NCBI GenBank assembly: GCA_022478985.1
Contig: JAKSZP010013299.1
Span: 96,167-160,166, forward strand
DNA: 64,000 nt
From: Massospora cicadina
Lineage: Eukaryota > Entomophthoromycota > Entomophthoromycetes > Entomophthorales > Entomophthoraceae
Direction: 5' to 3'
Made by a program: the position numbers and the translations under genes. Every line of letters begins with the position of its first letter. The stretch's first letter is position 1. This document shows, piece after piece, positions 23,470 to 34,604 of this stretch. Below the pieces are notes generated by a model. The model was not told the DNA's origin. It did not search any database and saw only the letters and a list, made by a program, of their open reading frames with translations.

Positions 23470-25080
23470 AGCTTTTGGTGGAAGTGATGGAATATTTTGG
23501 ACCATGTCAATAAATTTACTAATAGGGTCCCAACCTGTTATTTTCTAACTAATGGTGTTAGCCCTCAGGACGATGATAATAAAATGATTATAAATCACCT
23601 TGGGAATACTCTGGTACTACATGTCATTTGCCATTAGCCTGACGACCCTTCTAGTATAAAGTGCGTTGGATTGATTTACTAGCCATGGCTTAAATTATAT
23701 AAATTTATCAGTCAAACGTCAAAACATGAGCTTCACATTATTAAAAGTAATTGATTCAAATATGGTCTGAAGTCTGTAATGAAGAAGAGGATTTTTGCAT
23801 ATAAATACAAAAAAGGAGACTGTGTATGGATTAAAAAGGATAGTACAATAAGCAAGAAGGGCACTGAGGAGGTAATCATTCCAATAGATGAGATTTAATG
23901 CACTAGTTTAATTAAAAAAGAGATTGTAGTGCCGCTGCTCTCTCTACAGTTTCATTTGTAGCTGGGTGGTAAGAATGATAAAGAGTTATCTAATTCATAT
24001 AATAAAGATTAATTTTTGAATTAGTGAAGAAATATAGTTGACATCATTATTAGAAAGTATAACTCTATGGAAGCCATGACAGGTAAAAGTCTTTTGATAT
24101 AGTAACAATGTAGTTTCTTTTCGCTATTTTTGGCACAGAAGCATCCTTTTTACCTTTTAGTTAAGTGGTCAATGGTCAGAATAGCCTATCTATGCCATAA
24201 ACAGCTGCTAGCAACGGCACAACATTAACAATGATAATTTATCAAAGGCAAATACTGGATGGGTAGTTTAAAAATGGATTTTAGGTTAGATTCATCATAA
24301 GTTTGACAAACAAGAATGGTTTAAGCGCATCATGCATTGTCCCATCCATATTCTTCTAATAGCTATTAGAGTTTAATAGCTTAAAAGTTTTTTTGATAGC
24401 TTCATGGCTAAGGCTGAGGTGAGCCTCCATTATTACTTTGGTGTGAGCAGATGGTTTAGTAGGGCAAATCAAATAGTGTCCAATTTCTACTAAGGTCTCA
24501 TTGTCAACCTTATTGTCTTTAGCCATTCTTCAGAGTTGGTTCTGATTTTGACATGGTTCATGTACTAAAAGATGAGGTCTTTGAATATTTTCATAAAGCT
24601 GATCTTCCTCATGGATAGAGATATGTAGAACTGGTAGATGGGATAGTCCATTGGCATTTTTGATGATTTGCTACTCCTTGATGGACAATAAAACAGTCAT
24701 GATTTTGGAGATGTAAGGCCCAATGTTCCATTCTCCTCTCAGGATCCTTCAATTTTTAAAGCCAATGTAAAAAGAAATGGCTGGTAACCACAGTAAAATG
24801 GTTACAATATAGTGAGGGGTAGAAGCTTGATAGCTAACAATACAGAGAGGCATTCCTGATTATTACAGATTAATTCTTTTCAGCCCTAGATAGGGTCTTA
24901 ATAAAAATAAGCACCTGGATGATTGTCAGACATTTACAAGTCCAAGGTATGGAAAAGAGTGGTTTCAAGGTAAGTGAAAACCAAATTGGCCAAAAGACTT
25001 TGGTCGATTTTTGGTGGAACCCTATTAATTGGGGTAGCTTTTAATACTAATAATAGTAAAACTTGAGCAAATACCACGAG
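23470..25080 (-). mobile_element. C3: fragment of a C-family gypsy element (pol 3' part)
   Basis: Minus reading at about 23900-24100 gives ILSNNDVNYISSLIQKL and then LTTQLQMKL, decayed forms of the integrase blocks SDNGxxFTSxxxKxL and LTTAYHPQxxG. RNase H-like DNA homologous to 17400-17560 lies near 24600-24780. It continues in the same orientation directly upstream of C2, as expected if the two copies share an LTR. Truncated on the right at about 25080. Confidence 0.6.
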
Positions 25081-25560
25081 TCCAACTGATCATATTGCGC
25101 TGACTATGTGGCAAAGTCAGGGGAGACCCTCGGAGGCTCTTTCCCTGGCCACCACCAGTTTAGTTCACGTCCCCTCATGACAACCAGCCTCTTTTATAGG
25201 GTTGGTGGGGGCTCCTCAGGGCGAAAAGATTTTCTCCCTTTCTGATTGGGTCCAATTAATTAAATCCCTTCCAAATGGTTTTGTTTTTCCAATGGTTACA
25301 TCCCTGCCAGCCCTCACATTGAAGCGATGCAAGTCTCAAACTAACTGATAGGCTTCTTTTGAATATTACCTAATTTGGACAGCACCAATCAATATGAACT
25401 CAAGGCATGAAAAGTCTAAATTACAATTATCTGTGAGTCTCAAAATAACTGATAGGTCAAAACCACATATTTCCTAATTTAGACAGCACCAAGCAATCTG
25501 AGCCTAAACTATGAATTATTCATTTATTATTATTGCACTATTATCAAAGCTTTAGTTTTT
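25081..25560. repeat. Unassigned stretch with a 104-bp imperfect tandem duplication
   Basis: Two copies of a stretch starting gtctcaaa.taactgatagg (about 25331 and 25435) and containing cctaatttggacagcacca lie in direct repeat with a period of about 104 bp. The DNA before it (25100-25230) is GC-richer and could be an LTR relic. No coding frame is supported. Confidence 0.5.
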
Positions 25561-25702
25561 TCCCCGTGCAGCACCGAATATAAAAATAAAAACATATAAA
25601 ACTATTTATTTTATTAAAGTGCCTGTTTACATTATTTTTAATAAGTCTTAAGAGCAGCTCCTGCGATATTGTTGGATTCTAGTTGATACTGCACCAGCGA
25701 GC

Positions 25703-25981
25703 CTACAAAAAGGCCAAAAATCCAACATTGATCAACCTGTCTAGCATCAAGTTGTACAAGTTTGTCTCCGACTGCAGATTAACTTTTGTTAGTAAAAATA
25801 ACAAAATGTTGATTGTAATGGGATGAATAAGGACTAGAGAAGTTGTTAGAGCATTAAATAAAGAATCAAAGGCTTGTTTCTGCTCATGTCCCTCCAAAGA
25901 GGGTACACTCATATGTAAAGGCTCAATCAAGAGCTCAGCCAATTTTAGCAAAATGGAAAATAAATGGTCAATAATATACAA
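25703..25981 (-). pseudogene. C4 pol, RT thumb and RNase H start
   Basis: A 92-codon minus frame. FSILLKLAELL fits the thumb segment before the connection; EQKQAFDSLFNALTTSLVLI corresponds to the usual ExQxAFxxLKxALxxAPVL preceding RNase H. It ends before the catalytic Asp-Ala-Ser block. The rest of RT lies beyond D, from 29312. Confidence 0.75.
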
Positions 25982-26179
25982 TTATTCTAAAAATACTTGA
26001 ATATCACAAAATTAGCCAGAGCATGCATTTTTTTATTGCAGATACATTATCAAAAATTAGCAAAATGCCTTAGTGTTTCACCTTATGTCCTAGAAAATAG
26101 TTCTACGTTGGAAAGAACACATTTGAAGGTTTAAGCTCTAGAAAATCCTCACACAGATGTTGTAAAACTTGATGAAGGT

Positions 26180-26739
26180 TGTCAGGTTTCCCCAAGATGC
26201 ACTCGCTGGTGCTAACGCTGGGGAACCCAACAAGTAGGCTGACTGCAAGGAGCTGGCGTCAGCCAAGAAGACAGTGGTGGCTCTGGATGCAACTTTGGAT
26301 GAGACTCCGTTCATTTAGATAAATTAAACTTAGTAAAAATATAAGATGAAATAGATTCTAAGAACTGAAGTGTCCTATTAGAATAAATTAGGGATATTTA
26401 TAGGGTATTTGGGGACATGTTCCCCAGGGATCATTGTGGCCCCATCGAAGTAGGGTTTCTCCTGGCCTTCTGTATTACCCACTATTCTGACCCTTACTTG
26501 GATCAAGCCACCCTCATGACCAGGTCAGGTGATATCCCAGGTCACATGTCCTAAAGGAAGACATTGTACTGTTTCCTCAAATTTGGGGTAACTTATACTA
26601 AGCCATGAATTCAATTAACTTGTAGATTTGACTCTTATTTTTGAATCTAATAATCTGTTTAGGATTTACACCCCTTGAAAGGGGATGTTGATCATTCTCC
26701 TGGATAAGGCTTACACCTAACCCAAGGAAAATCTTGACA
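26180..26739 (-). repeat. D 3' LTR (560 bp)
   Basis: Aligns along its whole length with 28746-29306. It starts tgtcaggtttcc and ends aaaatcttgaca on the plus strand. The minus strand has a TATA-like ccctataaatatccc near 26400. Confidence 0.92.
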
Positions 26740-27037
26740 GAGCTCCCTCCAAGCCTTAGTCTAGGGGAGTAAGTTGTGGCCTGAAGGTCAGAGGACTTGA
26801 ATTCAGGGGCATATAGAGCCTCAGGCGAAATGCAGACCAGGTCAGTGATAGTGCCTGGTGTGGTTAGGGTTTAAAGCTGGACAAAAACATCAGCTAATGC
26901 TCTTATAGTTGACTAAGGGGTCTCAGGTGTGAATAGGGTTTGAAGCCGGACAAATTCATTGGCTAAGGCCCTCATAGTAAATTTAGATCATTCTTTGGGG
27001 AAAGGTGGCTTTAAGCTCCTTGATCCTTGATTTGCTG

Positions 27038-27256
27038 CTATCTGAGCTGGACTAGTTTTCTGTAGTGGTTGGCTTTAAGCTGCCGTTTGGTTTTGAGGTC
27101 CAATAACTCCAGCCTAAGCTGCAAGTTTTCAATCATTAGCATTTTGATCCGGTTGGTCTTTTCCCAGATTTCTGACTGCAGGCCAACCAGCAGCCTTTGT
27201 TCCTGCATAGCTTCCAACTTGGAGGCTGTCAACTCCACTCCATCTGAGCCATCCAT
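27038..27256 (-). CDS. D coiled-coil ORF
   Basis: A 72-codon minus frame, rich in Leu, Glu, Lys and Gln with heptad-like periodicity (EQRLLVGLQSEIWEKTNRIK, LMIENLQLRLELLDLKTKR). A coiled coil is likely. It resembles the coiled-coil part of other Gag-like proteins here but no family is recognised. It may be the 3' end of a longer Gag broken upstream at 27337-27573. Confidence 0.5.
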   Translation of the reverse strand: MDGSDGVELTASKLEAMQEQRLLVGLQSEIWEKTNRIKMLMIENLQLRLELLDLKTKRQLKANHYRKLVQLR

Positions 27257-27336
27257 TAGTATGTCTCCTGCGCCATCTTGGCCATGCGGGCTTTGGCCTC
27301 TTCAATGTTTCAGTTTATTTCAGTTGCCATTTGAAC

Positions 27337-28296
27337 CTAGCATCTTTCGATCACCTTATCTGCCAGCAGATTTAGGTAAGGCTCAGGGAAAAGGTTGTCA
27401 ACAATGGGTAGCGTGGGCAAGCGACCCCATGAGCTTGGAGGATGACCAGGCGATGGTAGGGCATGGCCCCTTAAAGGTTCTAATAGGGGGGCCTCTTCAA
27501 GCGACGCCAAGTTACCATCTTGGGATTGGGGTAAGCAAATCTCACTCATGACCAAAAGCGAACCATGCAACAAGGTTCAAGAGAAATATGTGAAATGGGC
27601 TAAAAGATTGGCAATGGTAGCGGAGGTGATGTCAGCCAGTTTCTCAGGCTTCACTTCTTTGGGACTCATCTTCATTAGAATTAGCGCTATCCCAATCGAA
27701 GAGTTGAACTAGGTAATCTAAATTATTTATTTTAATTATATTTGGCCCAATCTCAGGAGGGGCGCCATTGAAATTGGGAAGTGGTAGCATTGCCAGAAAG
27801 GAGTCTCTGAGCTTTGCTTTTTCTTAACTCTCATCTTTGTTAGGATTGTCACTATCTTAATTGAAGAGTTGAAATGGGTCATCTAAATTATTTATTTTAT
27901 TAATATATGGCCCAATCTCAGGAGGAGCGCTGTCAAAGTTAAAAAGTGGTAGTGTTGCCTGAAAGGAGACATTGAGCTTATTTTCAATGGTGCAAAGGTA
28001 AGTCCCAGGTATTTTGCCTGGCATTTGAATCATATCATTGCACCAATTTTGTTTTAGGCTTCCTGCAAATTTTGATGCTTGTCAAGATTTGAAATTGATT
28101 CTCGACTTGTCCCAACTTCAATTGGAGGGTTTTGATTATTATTATCTAAATAAAAATTAGGGTTAGTATTAAAAATAATTGTTTTTGAATTTTGAGCACT
28201 CAGATCTTTTTGATTTTCATTTTTCAACCAAAGGATGAGTTGTAGATTAGCCAATTTTTTCTCAATTTTGTTCAAAGCTGAAAGTTTTTTAAACAT
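27337..28296 (-). pseudogene. D gag-like region with acidic tandem repeat
   Basis: Broken minus frames at 28054-28296 (80 codons, Asn/Lys-rich, beginning FKKLSALNKIEKKLANLQLI) and 27337-27573 (78 codons, Pro-rich). Between them lies a direct duplication of 165 bp (about 27660-27830 and 27831-27990) coding an acidic word such as QLFDWDSANSNEDES. It looks like an intrinsically disordered Gag region; function unknown. Confidence 0.5.
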
Positions 28297-28745
28297 AATC
28301 TTTTCATCACAGTAAACTGGTCCTAGCGCCCAATAGTCATCCTGCTGGATGATGTCTTCAAAGTTTTCTTCTCTCTGAGCATCCCATATCCTCTTGAACC
28401 ATGATGCTTGGTCCCTGTGATAATTTGTTGCCTTTATTAAACTTTTTATTTTATAATGCTGGCATTTTGGCTCAAGTTCAGCTTTTTTGATTCTTCAGGA
28501 GTTTATAACAGGTCCAGCAAGGGTTTCAGCTGACTGGGAGCTCGGAAGTGAATAAAGTCTTTGGGGGCGCACTCAAAGGACTTCCTTGGAAGTTTGGACC
28601 TAACTGTGGTTGTGTCTAGGCCATTCCATCAGAGGTATGAAAAAATATCAGCATCCAGAATGCTCACGGTGAGTTCATTATCATCCAAAGTTGAGGGTAA
28701 CACCTCAGGGCGCGCCAGGGAAGTGCCCCTGTAGTGATCACTATT

Positions 28746-29306
28746 TGTTGGGTTTCCCCACAATGCGCTCACTAGTGCTAACTCTGGAAAACCCAATAAG
28801 TAGGCTGACTGCAAGGGGCTGGAATCAGCCAAGAAGACAGGGGCAGCTCCAGACATGACATTGGACGAGATTCCATTCATTTATATAAATTAAACTTAAT
28901 AAAAATATAAGATGAAATAGATCTTAAGAATGGAAGTATTTTATTAGGATAAAAATTAGGGATATGTATAGGGTATTTGGGGACACGTGCCTTTGGATTG
29001 TTATGGCCCCATCCAAGTAGGGTTTTTCCTGGCCTTCTGGATTGCCCACTATTCTGACCCTTACTTGGATCAAGACACCCTCATGACCAGGTCAGGTGAT
29101 ATCTCAGGTCACATGTCATAAAGGAAAATAATGTACTGTTTCCTCAAATTTGGGGTAACTTATACTAAGCCATGAATTCAATATACTTGTAGATTTGACT
29201 CTTATTTTTGAATTTAATAAATCGTTTAGGATTTACACCCCTTGAATGGGGATGTCAATCCTTCCCCTGGACAAGGCTTACACCTAACCCAGGGAAAATC
29301 CCAACA
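28746..29306 (-). repeat. D 5' LTR (561 bp)
   Basis: Partner of 26180-26739. On the minus strand it starts TGTTGGGATTTTCCC and ends AAACCCAACA. The base pairs after it include the palindrome tagtgatcacta. No TGG primer-binding site is evident. Confidence 0.92.
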
Positions 29307-29311
29307 AAGTT

Positions 29312-30850
29312 AATTGGGTGTGCAGTGAAAGTTTATTAAAAGACATTTATGTTATCTAAGTAAAATAGTACTAAAGTTAGTTAATGTCACAGAAAGATTG
29401 ATCCATGATTGCTGAAAGGTAAAAGTACATTGCATATTTCCTGTAACATCCATGTGTGATCAAAAAATCACTCATTTGATATGAGATCACATACCTTCCT
29501 ATCCTAAGCAGACAATCAATTTTAATGTCTTCTTTCCAAATCCAGAGAAGAGAAAATTATGCTACGGCTAATGAGCGTAGCAAGTCATTATCCTAGGTAA
29601 AGGTTAACTGTCCTTTCACATAATATTTTTAAATGACGGGAATTCATAACTACCTGATAATTGTTGTCTTTAATACTAACTAACAATAACGGTGAAGATC
29701 ATAGACTCTAGGAAGGTTGTAACAACCTTGCTTTTAGTAATTAATTTAATTCTAGGGTTACCTGAGCCTCTTTCATTTTTTTAACTTCTGTAAGGTTGAA
29801 AGCAGGATGGAAAAAATTCCCCAGTGTCAACCTGATGTTATACCTATTTCATATGTCCATAGTCATGGGAGACAAAGAAAAAATCAGATTATTTTTTAAA
29901 TATTATTTCAGAGATAACTTTTATTTAAGAGTTACATCTGTACCCAGCTGGACTGGGAAATCAGCAATGATGGAAACCTCAATAGGCCCAAATTCTCATA
30001 GGGTTACCATACTCCTTCTTTTAATTACACGGCTCACAGGCAATAATAGAGCATAAGAAATAGCCTGGCTTTCCTCAACTACCGCAGGAACAAAATTTAG
30101 ATTTTCTACCAGAACAGTCACTTTCCTTGATATGTAGGATCTAAAAGCTCAGGGCATAGTAGGACTTCAGAAAAGGAGGGATTAAAGATTCCCAAGATTT
30201 CAATCAAATGATTGGGAGGAGGGATAACTTGGAACCCTGTTTCAATTAGGACTTGGCACTGGGAGGAATCTCATATCTCTTTGAATAATTTAAGGACATT
30301 CCTTCAACTACATCAACCATTTCATGTGGGAGTTTAGTATTGGGATACAAATTTTAAAACTCCAATATAATAGTATAATGGAATTTTATCAAGGAAACAA
30401 GCTCATCACATATGTTTTCTTTTTCAGGGAATGACTTCTAGAAATTAAAGGTAATTGATAATCAAGGATAGATTTAAAATTGTCTCTATAGTTATTGATA
30501 GCTGAGTAATCTATAAAAACTGGGTTCCTAACAGAAGCTCATAACTACTGTTATCTAATGCTACATCAGTAATAGATAGCTGTAATAATCAAGTTTAATT
30601 GCAATTCTTGGATGTACTTCAATGGATTGAGCATAGCGGTACCTGCAGTACCATCTTCAACAGTATGGTGAGATTGGATTGCAATTTGCTTTACAATAAA
30701 GTTATGAAGAGATGTTATTGATAAGTGACTCAGATTCAATATTTTCTTTTGGCAAAACTTATGTAATAAGGCATTAAATGGAATATTGCAGTTCCCTATT
30801 GTGAGTGAATTTAGAAATATAAAGGGAAAATGTGTTTTAGCATAAAACAA
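29312..30850 (-). pseudogene. C4 pol, reverse transcriptase and protease relic
   Basis: Minus-strand remains continue the RT from D upward; the first stretch aligns with C2 18190-18245. The 94-codon frame 30566-30850 contains SLHNFIVKQIAIQ, which matches the protease tail ISSCLVKQIKVAL of C2. No catalytic residue is readable with confidence. Confidence 0.5.
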
Positions 30851-32118
30851 GAAGGCAAAGCAGTATGTTATTGTTACTTAAAGGTTTTTCAAACCGTTAT
30901 CAGGTTATTATCTTCAGAATTGACTTCAGTGTGGCAACATGAGCATGTCTGATTTGAAGCACATCATAAACATCAGAACAGTGATCCTCTCTCCCTATGC
31001 TAACTCCTCTGTTGCTTTCTCATCTGAAAGTTAAGTCCACAGTGTTTAAAAGTATGATTGATTCATCCACTGTAGGAACAATTTGGCTTGTTCCAATCTT
31101 TTCCACCTTGTTTTCCTTCACCACATGTATACATGGTCAAAAAGGGTTAGATGAAAGATGGGGAGCATTCATAAGAGTCACAGGAATTTTAAGATTTGCT
31201 TCCTTAGTATTGAGAATAGAATTGATAGAATTTTTTATAGAATTCATGTGTAACTGGTGTTGTGGCCTATTAGCAAAAGCATAAAGTACAGCAGATATAG
31301 CATCCATTATGGTAAGTCAGTTGTTAGTAACCAAAATATGTGCTTCATATTAAAGCGTGAAGCAAATTCAGCTGGAGATTTTCCTCATCGCTAATAAGTA
31401 ATCATGAAAACTCGCTTCTGATTAGCTAGAATCTTTTACCTTCCAAATTCTTTAATGAGAGCATCTTTGACCTCAATTATGTAGTACATTGTCAAAGTTG
31501 AGGTATTATCACATCTTTGTGAGATTTGACTTAAATAGGAAGGTAGGATATTCTTTTATCAATCTGAAGCTCACTACTTAGCATTTTCATATACAGAGAG
31601 AAAAAAAGCAACGCTCCCTTCACCAATGGTAAATCTGACTTTGGGCGGCTTAATCATAGTTCCATTATAAAAAAGGTACTATATGTGCCCCACAAAAGAG
31701 TTTGAGAAATATCTAAAAATCCTGATTTAGAGTGAGGCTTGGGAATTTAAACAAAGATTCTATTTTGATGAATGCAATTTATATTGTTTTGCAGAGTTTA
31801 AACTTGAGTCATCATTGATTTAATAGAGGCTATTTTTGGAGTAGTTCTTGTTAAATTATATTAAGAACATTTTGTTGATGGTAATAATAGCTTGGAGTCC
31901 TAATTGTTCATTTTCTAAGCTTTTAATTCAAGTTTATTGAATGTAATCTTAAATCATCAAATTCATAGAGGTGATAGGCACTATCCAATCCTTACTTTAG
32001 AGCATCTATGGTAAGGTTTGAGTTGGCTGGCTCACTGTTCTAATATAGCTAAAGTCAAGCAATAGTATCTAATTTCTAATTTAATGTTTTAATTTTTTTA
32101 CATATAAGATTATCCTCA

Positions 32119-32410
32119 GTGGGAGAGGGAAGGTGCATTGAAGGTCCAGGATTTTCAAGGGCCCAGGGGCCCAGGAAGCCCATTAGGTCCATGAGGTTCA
32201 CTAGGGCTGGTAAACCTCTAGGTCCAGATGATCCAGCTGGTTTTATAGGTCCAGGTGCTCCAGTAGATCCAGCTGGTTTTATAGGTCCAGGTGCTCCAGT
32301 AGATCCAGATGGCCTGGCAGGTCCTTTAAGGCCAGTTGGCCCAGTTAGCTTTGTGGTTCCACTAGGACCTTTGAGGCTGGTGGGTCCAGGAGGTCCTATT
32401 GCTAAATGTA
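32119..32410 (-). pseudogene. C4 collagen-like segment of gag
   Basis: On the minus strand the reading contains GPPGPTSLKGPSG, TGPTGLKGPAR and a tandem repeat of GSTGAPGPIKPA ending GSSGPRGLPA. Gly-X-Y periodicity runs for about 60 residues; several glycines are replaced by Lys or Arg, as expected of GGA to AGA decay. The repeat unit of 36 bp is visible in DNA (gatccagctggttttatagg). The plus-strand 99-codon frame is its shadow. A non-coding reason for Gly-X-Y in three diverged copies is unlikely. Confidence 0.8.
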
Positions 32411-32685
32411 AATTTTGAATTATTACTTCTAATTTTTGATTTAAATTTAGCGTGATAAATTAATTCATTGATTCTAGATAAGAGATTAGATGTGGCAAAT
32501 CTAAATTTATAACCATTAAGGTTGGAGTACGCAGAACTTTGATAATTAGCAATAATACTGGTAATTTTAGAAAATTATAAAGCTACATCCTCAACTAAAA
32601 GGTTAGTTACCCCAACATACAATTGGGCCAGCTGGTCCTGGACTAATAAAATTTTCTTGTTTTAAAGTGACATAATGGTTGTATT

Positions 32686-32889
32686 TTACTTCTTTGGCAG
32701 AGCCATAAAACTAGCATAGAAGTGCACATCTCTTTTAATAAGGGTTTTTTCATCTAATTTCTTGGATATGGATCCCCAATATTTAACCAAATATAATTGC
32801 AGGGTGCACAAATAAAATAAGCATTGAATGGTTTTGTTGATACCAAATTCTGAATATGGTAAAACATAGGAGTTATAAAGGTTTTTCAT
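32686..32889 (-). pseudogene. C4 gag N-terminal fragment
   Basis: A 67-codon frame upstream (in sense) of the collagen-like segment, at the position of the C1 frames 7825-8262. Composition is Leu/Lys/Tyr-rich. No domain recognised; assigned by colinearity only. Confidence 0.35.
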
Positions 32890-33988
32890 ATTGAAAGCAA
32901 AAGTCCAACTTTGATTTTTGTATGTCCAATCACCAGAAAGATAAAGCCCTTAAGTAATTCAATATAGTATCAGTTACACTGGAAAATTTTAATGTGATTA
33001 TTGATGGAATATAAAGATGGCAACAAAATCTCCAAGGTAGCTCAAAATTGAACAGAGTTTTGTTAATGGGGTTCACAACCATGACTCATATTATAATTAT
33101 CCTATTGGAAAATACCAGAGATATTTGCAAGAGGTAAACTAGTTGCATTTATTGTTTTATTCCAATGGGAAAAATAATTCAACAGGTAGCTTGGGAGAGT
33201 AACCTGGCAGGGATACCACTTTTATTGTTAAATTTACAAGTTATTAAAGGGGATTTATTCCTCAAAGTATACCATAATGTGATCTTAAGTAGTGATCACA
33301 CTTAGTCAAAAATCAAATTTTAGAGGCTGAATTGTCTGGAGAGGGCAGTAACTATTTAACGCGTTAATAAATTTCTATATAAATAAAGTAAGATTAAGTT
33401 AGTAGGATAAAATACTTTTCACATTTGATGTTATTTATATTACATAAGAGAAAAAATTATCAGGATATCAATTCTAGCTTATTAAGATCTTTAGTAAACA
33501 GACTCTTCTCCTTTAATCCTTATCTTGGGTTAAAATTAGAATGAAGAGGATCAGAATTAGCTGATTAAATTTGTTCTAAAGGGTCAAGTTTTACCATCTA
33601 CGATGGAAAACAGTTTAATCCTTGGCATTCTGGATGTCTGAAAGTTCCCCTATTTAAGCTTGGCTGCATTTTCAGATGCCATATTTGAGATCCTGATTAA
33701 TTTGTTTAACAGATTAGTAATCATTAGTTCTTGAGTTTAAACTAAGGTTTTTAGTAAGTCAATCTCCATCTAAGGTAAGAGAGGGAGCACACTGAGTCTT
33801 CTATATAATGATCTATAATAAAAGGATGAACAATAATGTAAAGAGTGCCACTGTAGTGAGCAACTATGTTAGAATTAGTGCTTAGGGTCTTTTTTTTAAA
33901 GGCACAGCTAAATTTTCATTAATTGTCATGGAAACAGCAGAAGAAGTTTAGACCAGCCTGCCAGTCAGGATGCATAAGAACCCAAAAA

Positions 33989-34285
33989 TCAAGCCAAAAT
34001 GCCAGATGCATTGCCAACCAAATGACTTGATATGGAGCTGTGCATTAGGAAAACAACAAATTGTTGGTGTAACACAGCAGTGAGTATGATCCCGATGACA
34101 AACCACAATGAGCCCACTCCTGACCCAGGGGGCCTTGCTGCAGGGGATGGTACCACAGAGATAGTTTCAATAAGTTCATCAGCAGATGGGGTCATTTCAG
34201 CTGGGAAGGCAAGGAGGCGAAATCTCTCTTGTAATTGGTGGACATAAAACCACAAGATTCCCGTGTATTGTTGTTGGAAGCTCAT
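33989..34285 (-). CDS. Second U5 ORF of the solo LTR, one predicted membrane segment
   Basis: A 98-codon frame. Its C-terminal part has a hydrophobic run, LWFVIGIILTAVLH, followed by VVFLM; the middle is Pro/Ala/Ser-rich. It ends close to where the conserved FWxxxWVL terminus begins in another frame. Could be a remnant of the leader protein. Uncertain. Confidence 0.35.
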   Translation of the reverse strand: MSFQQQYTGILWFYVHQLQERFRLLAFPAEMTPSADELIETISVVPSPAARPPGSGVGSLWFVIGIILTAVLHQQFVVFLMHSSISSHLVGNASGILA

Positions 34286-34318
34286 GATAATGGTGTTAAA
34301 TAGCCAAAAATATTGGAT

Positions 34319-34417
34319 TCACTGAATCCAATCAATGATTGTGGGAGCCATAGTGGCCATAAGTACTGGTAGAGCCCATCTGGTATATGGACTGATGGGC
34401 CACCAGGAAAACGTCAT
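34319..34417 (-). CDS. Short hydrophobic ORF after the LTR poly(A) signal
   Basis: A 32-codon frame starting at an ATG 61 bp downstream of AATAAA; it reads MTFSWWPISPYTRWALPVLM and ends MAPTIIDWIQ. Upstream in the same frame is a strongly hydrophobic FSIVLLLLTASL. Equivalent short hydrophobic ORFs lie at the same place in A (38986-39312) and E (51189-51290). It would be the first ORF on the genomic RNA. Confidence 0.4.
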   Translation of the reverse strand: MTFSWWPISPYTRWALPVLMATMAPTIIDWIQ

Positions 34418-34604
34418 CAGGGATGCAGTCAGAAGGAGTAATACAATAGAAAAATTGTTTGGTTTTTTGGAAAAATTTTTATTGAAGGAAAAGGAAAAAA
34501 ATCGACCAACAATTTTCTCAGTGCTATGCAACTGATTAAATAGTGATTGATTGGAGTAGTGACAAGCTGGGATTGGGACCCTCAATTTTGAACTAACCAG
34601 TGAA

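Larger units (their letters stand above)
26180..29306 (-). mobile_element. D: small non-autonomous LTR retrotransposon
   Basis: Two closely similar LTRs (26180-26739 and 28746-29306, 560-561 bp, TG...CA) flank a 2.0-kb internal region without RT or integrase. The 5-bp flanks are aaggt and aagtt (one mismatch). A purine tract on the minus strand (ggagggagctc) directly precedes 26739, giving the orientation. The internal part encodes only Gag-like pieces, so D must have borrowed enzymes from another element. It lies within the RT of C4. Confidence 0.9.
25560..33923 (-). mobile_element. C4: decayed gypsy copy, split by element D
   Basis: Left piece 25560-26179 holds the RT thumb/RNase H start; right piece 29307-33923 holds RT, protease, gag with the longest collagen-like segment, and LTR-like DNA at about 33300-33780 (similar to 23290-23390). 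The join at D falls inside RT: the left side near 26090-26179 and the right side near 29310-29370 align end to end with 18150-18245 of C2. Confidence 0.72.

Noticed and set aside
29365..29380. atagtactaaag as another LINE stub
   Set aside because: No flanking direct repeat and only a short match; the same holds for similar words at 6855 and 14264.
32119..32418. Plus-strand 99-codon frame rich in Gly and Pro
   Set aside because: The collagen-like repeat reads Gly/Pro on both strands; only the minus reading has Gly-X-Y order and lies in the sense of the C-family gag-pol.
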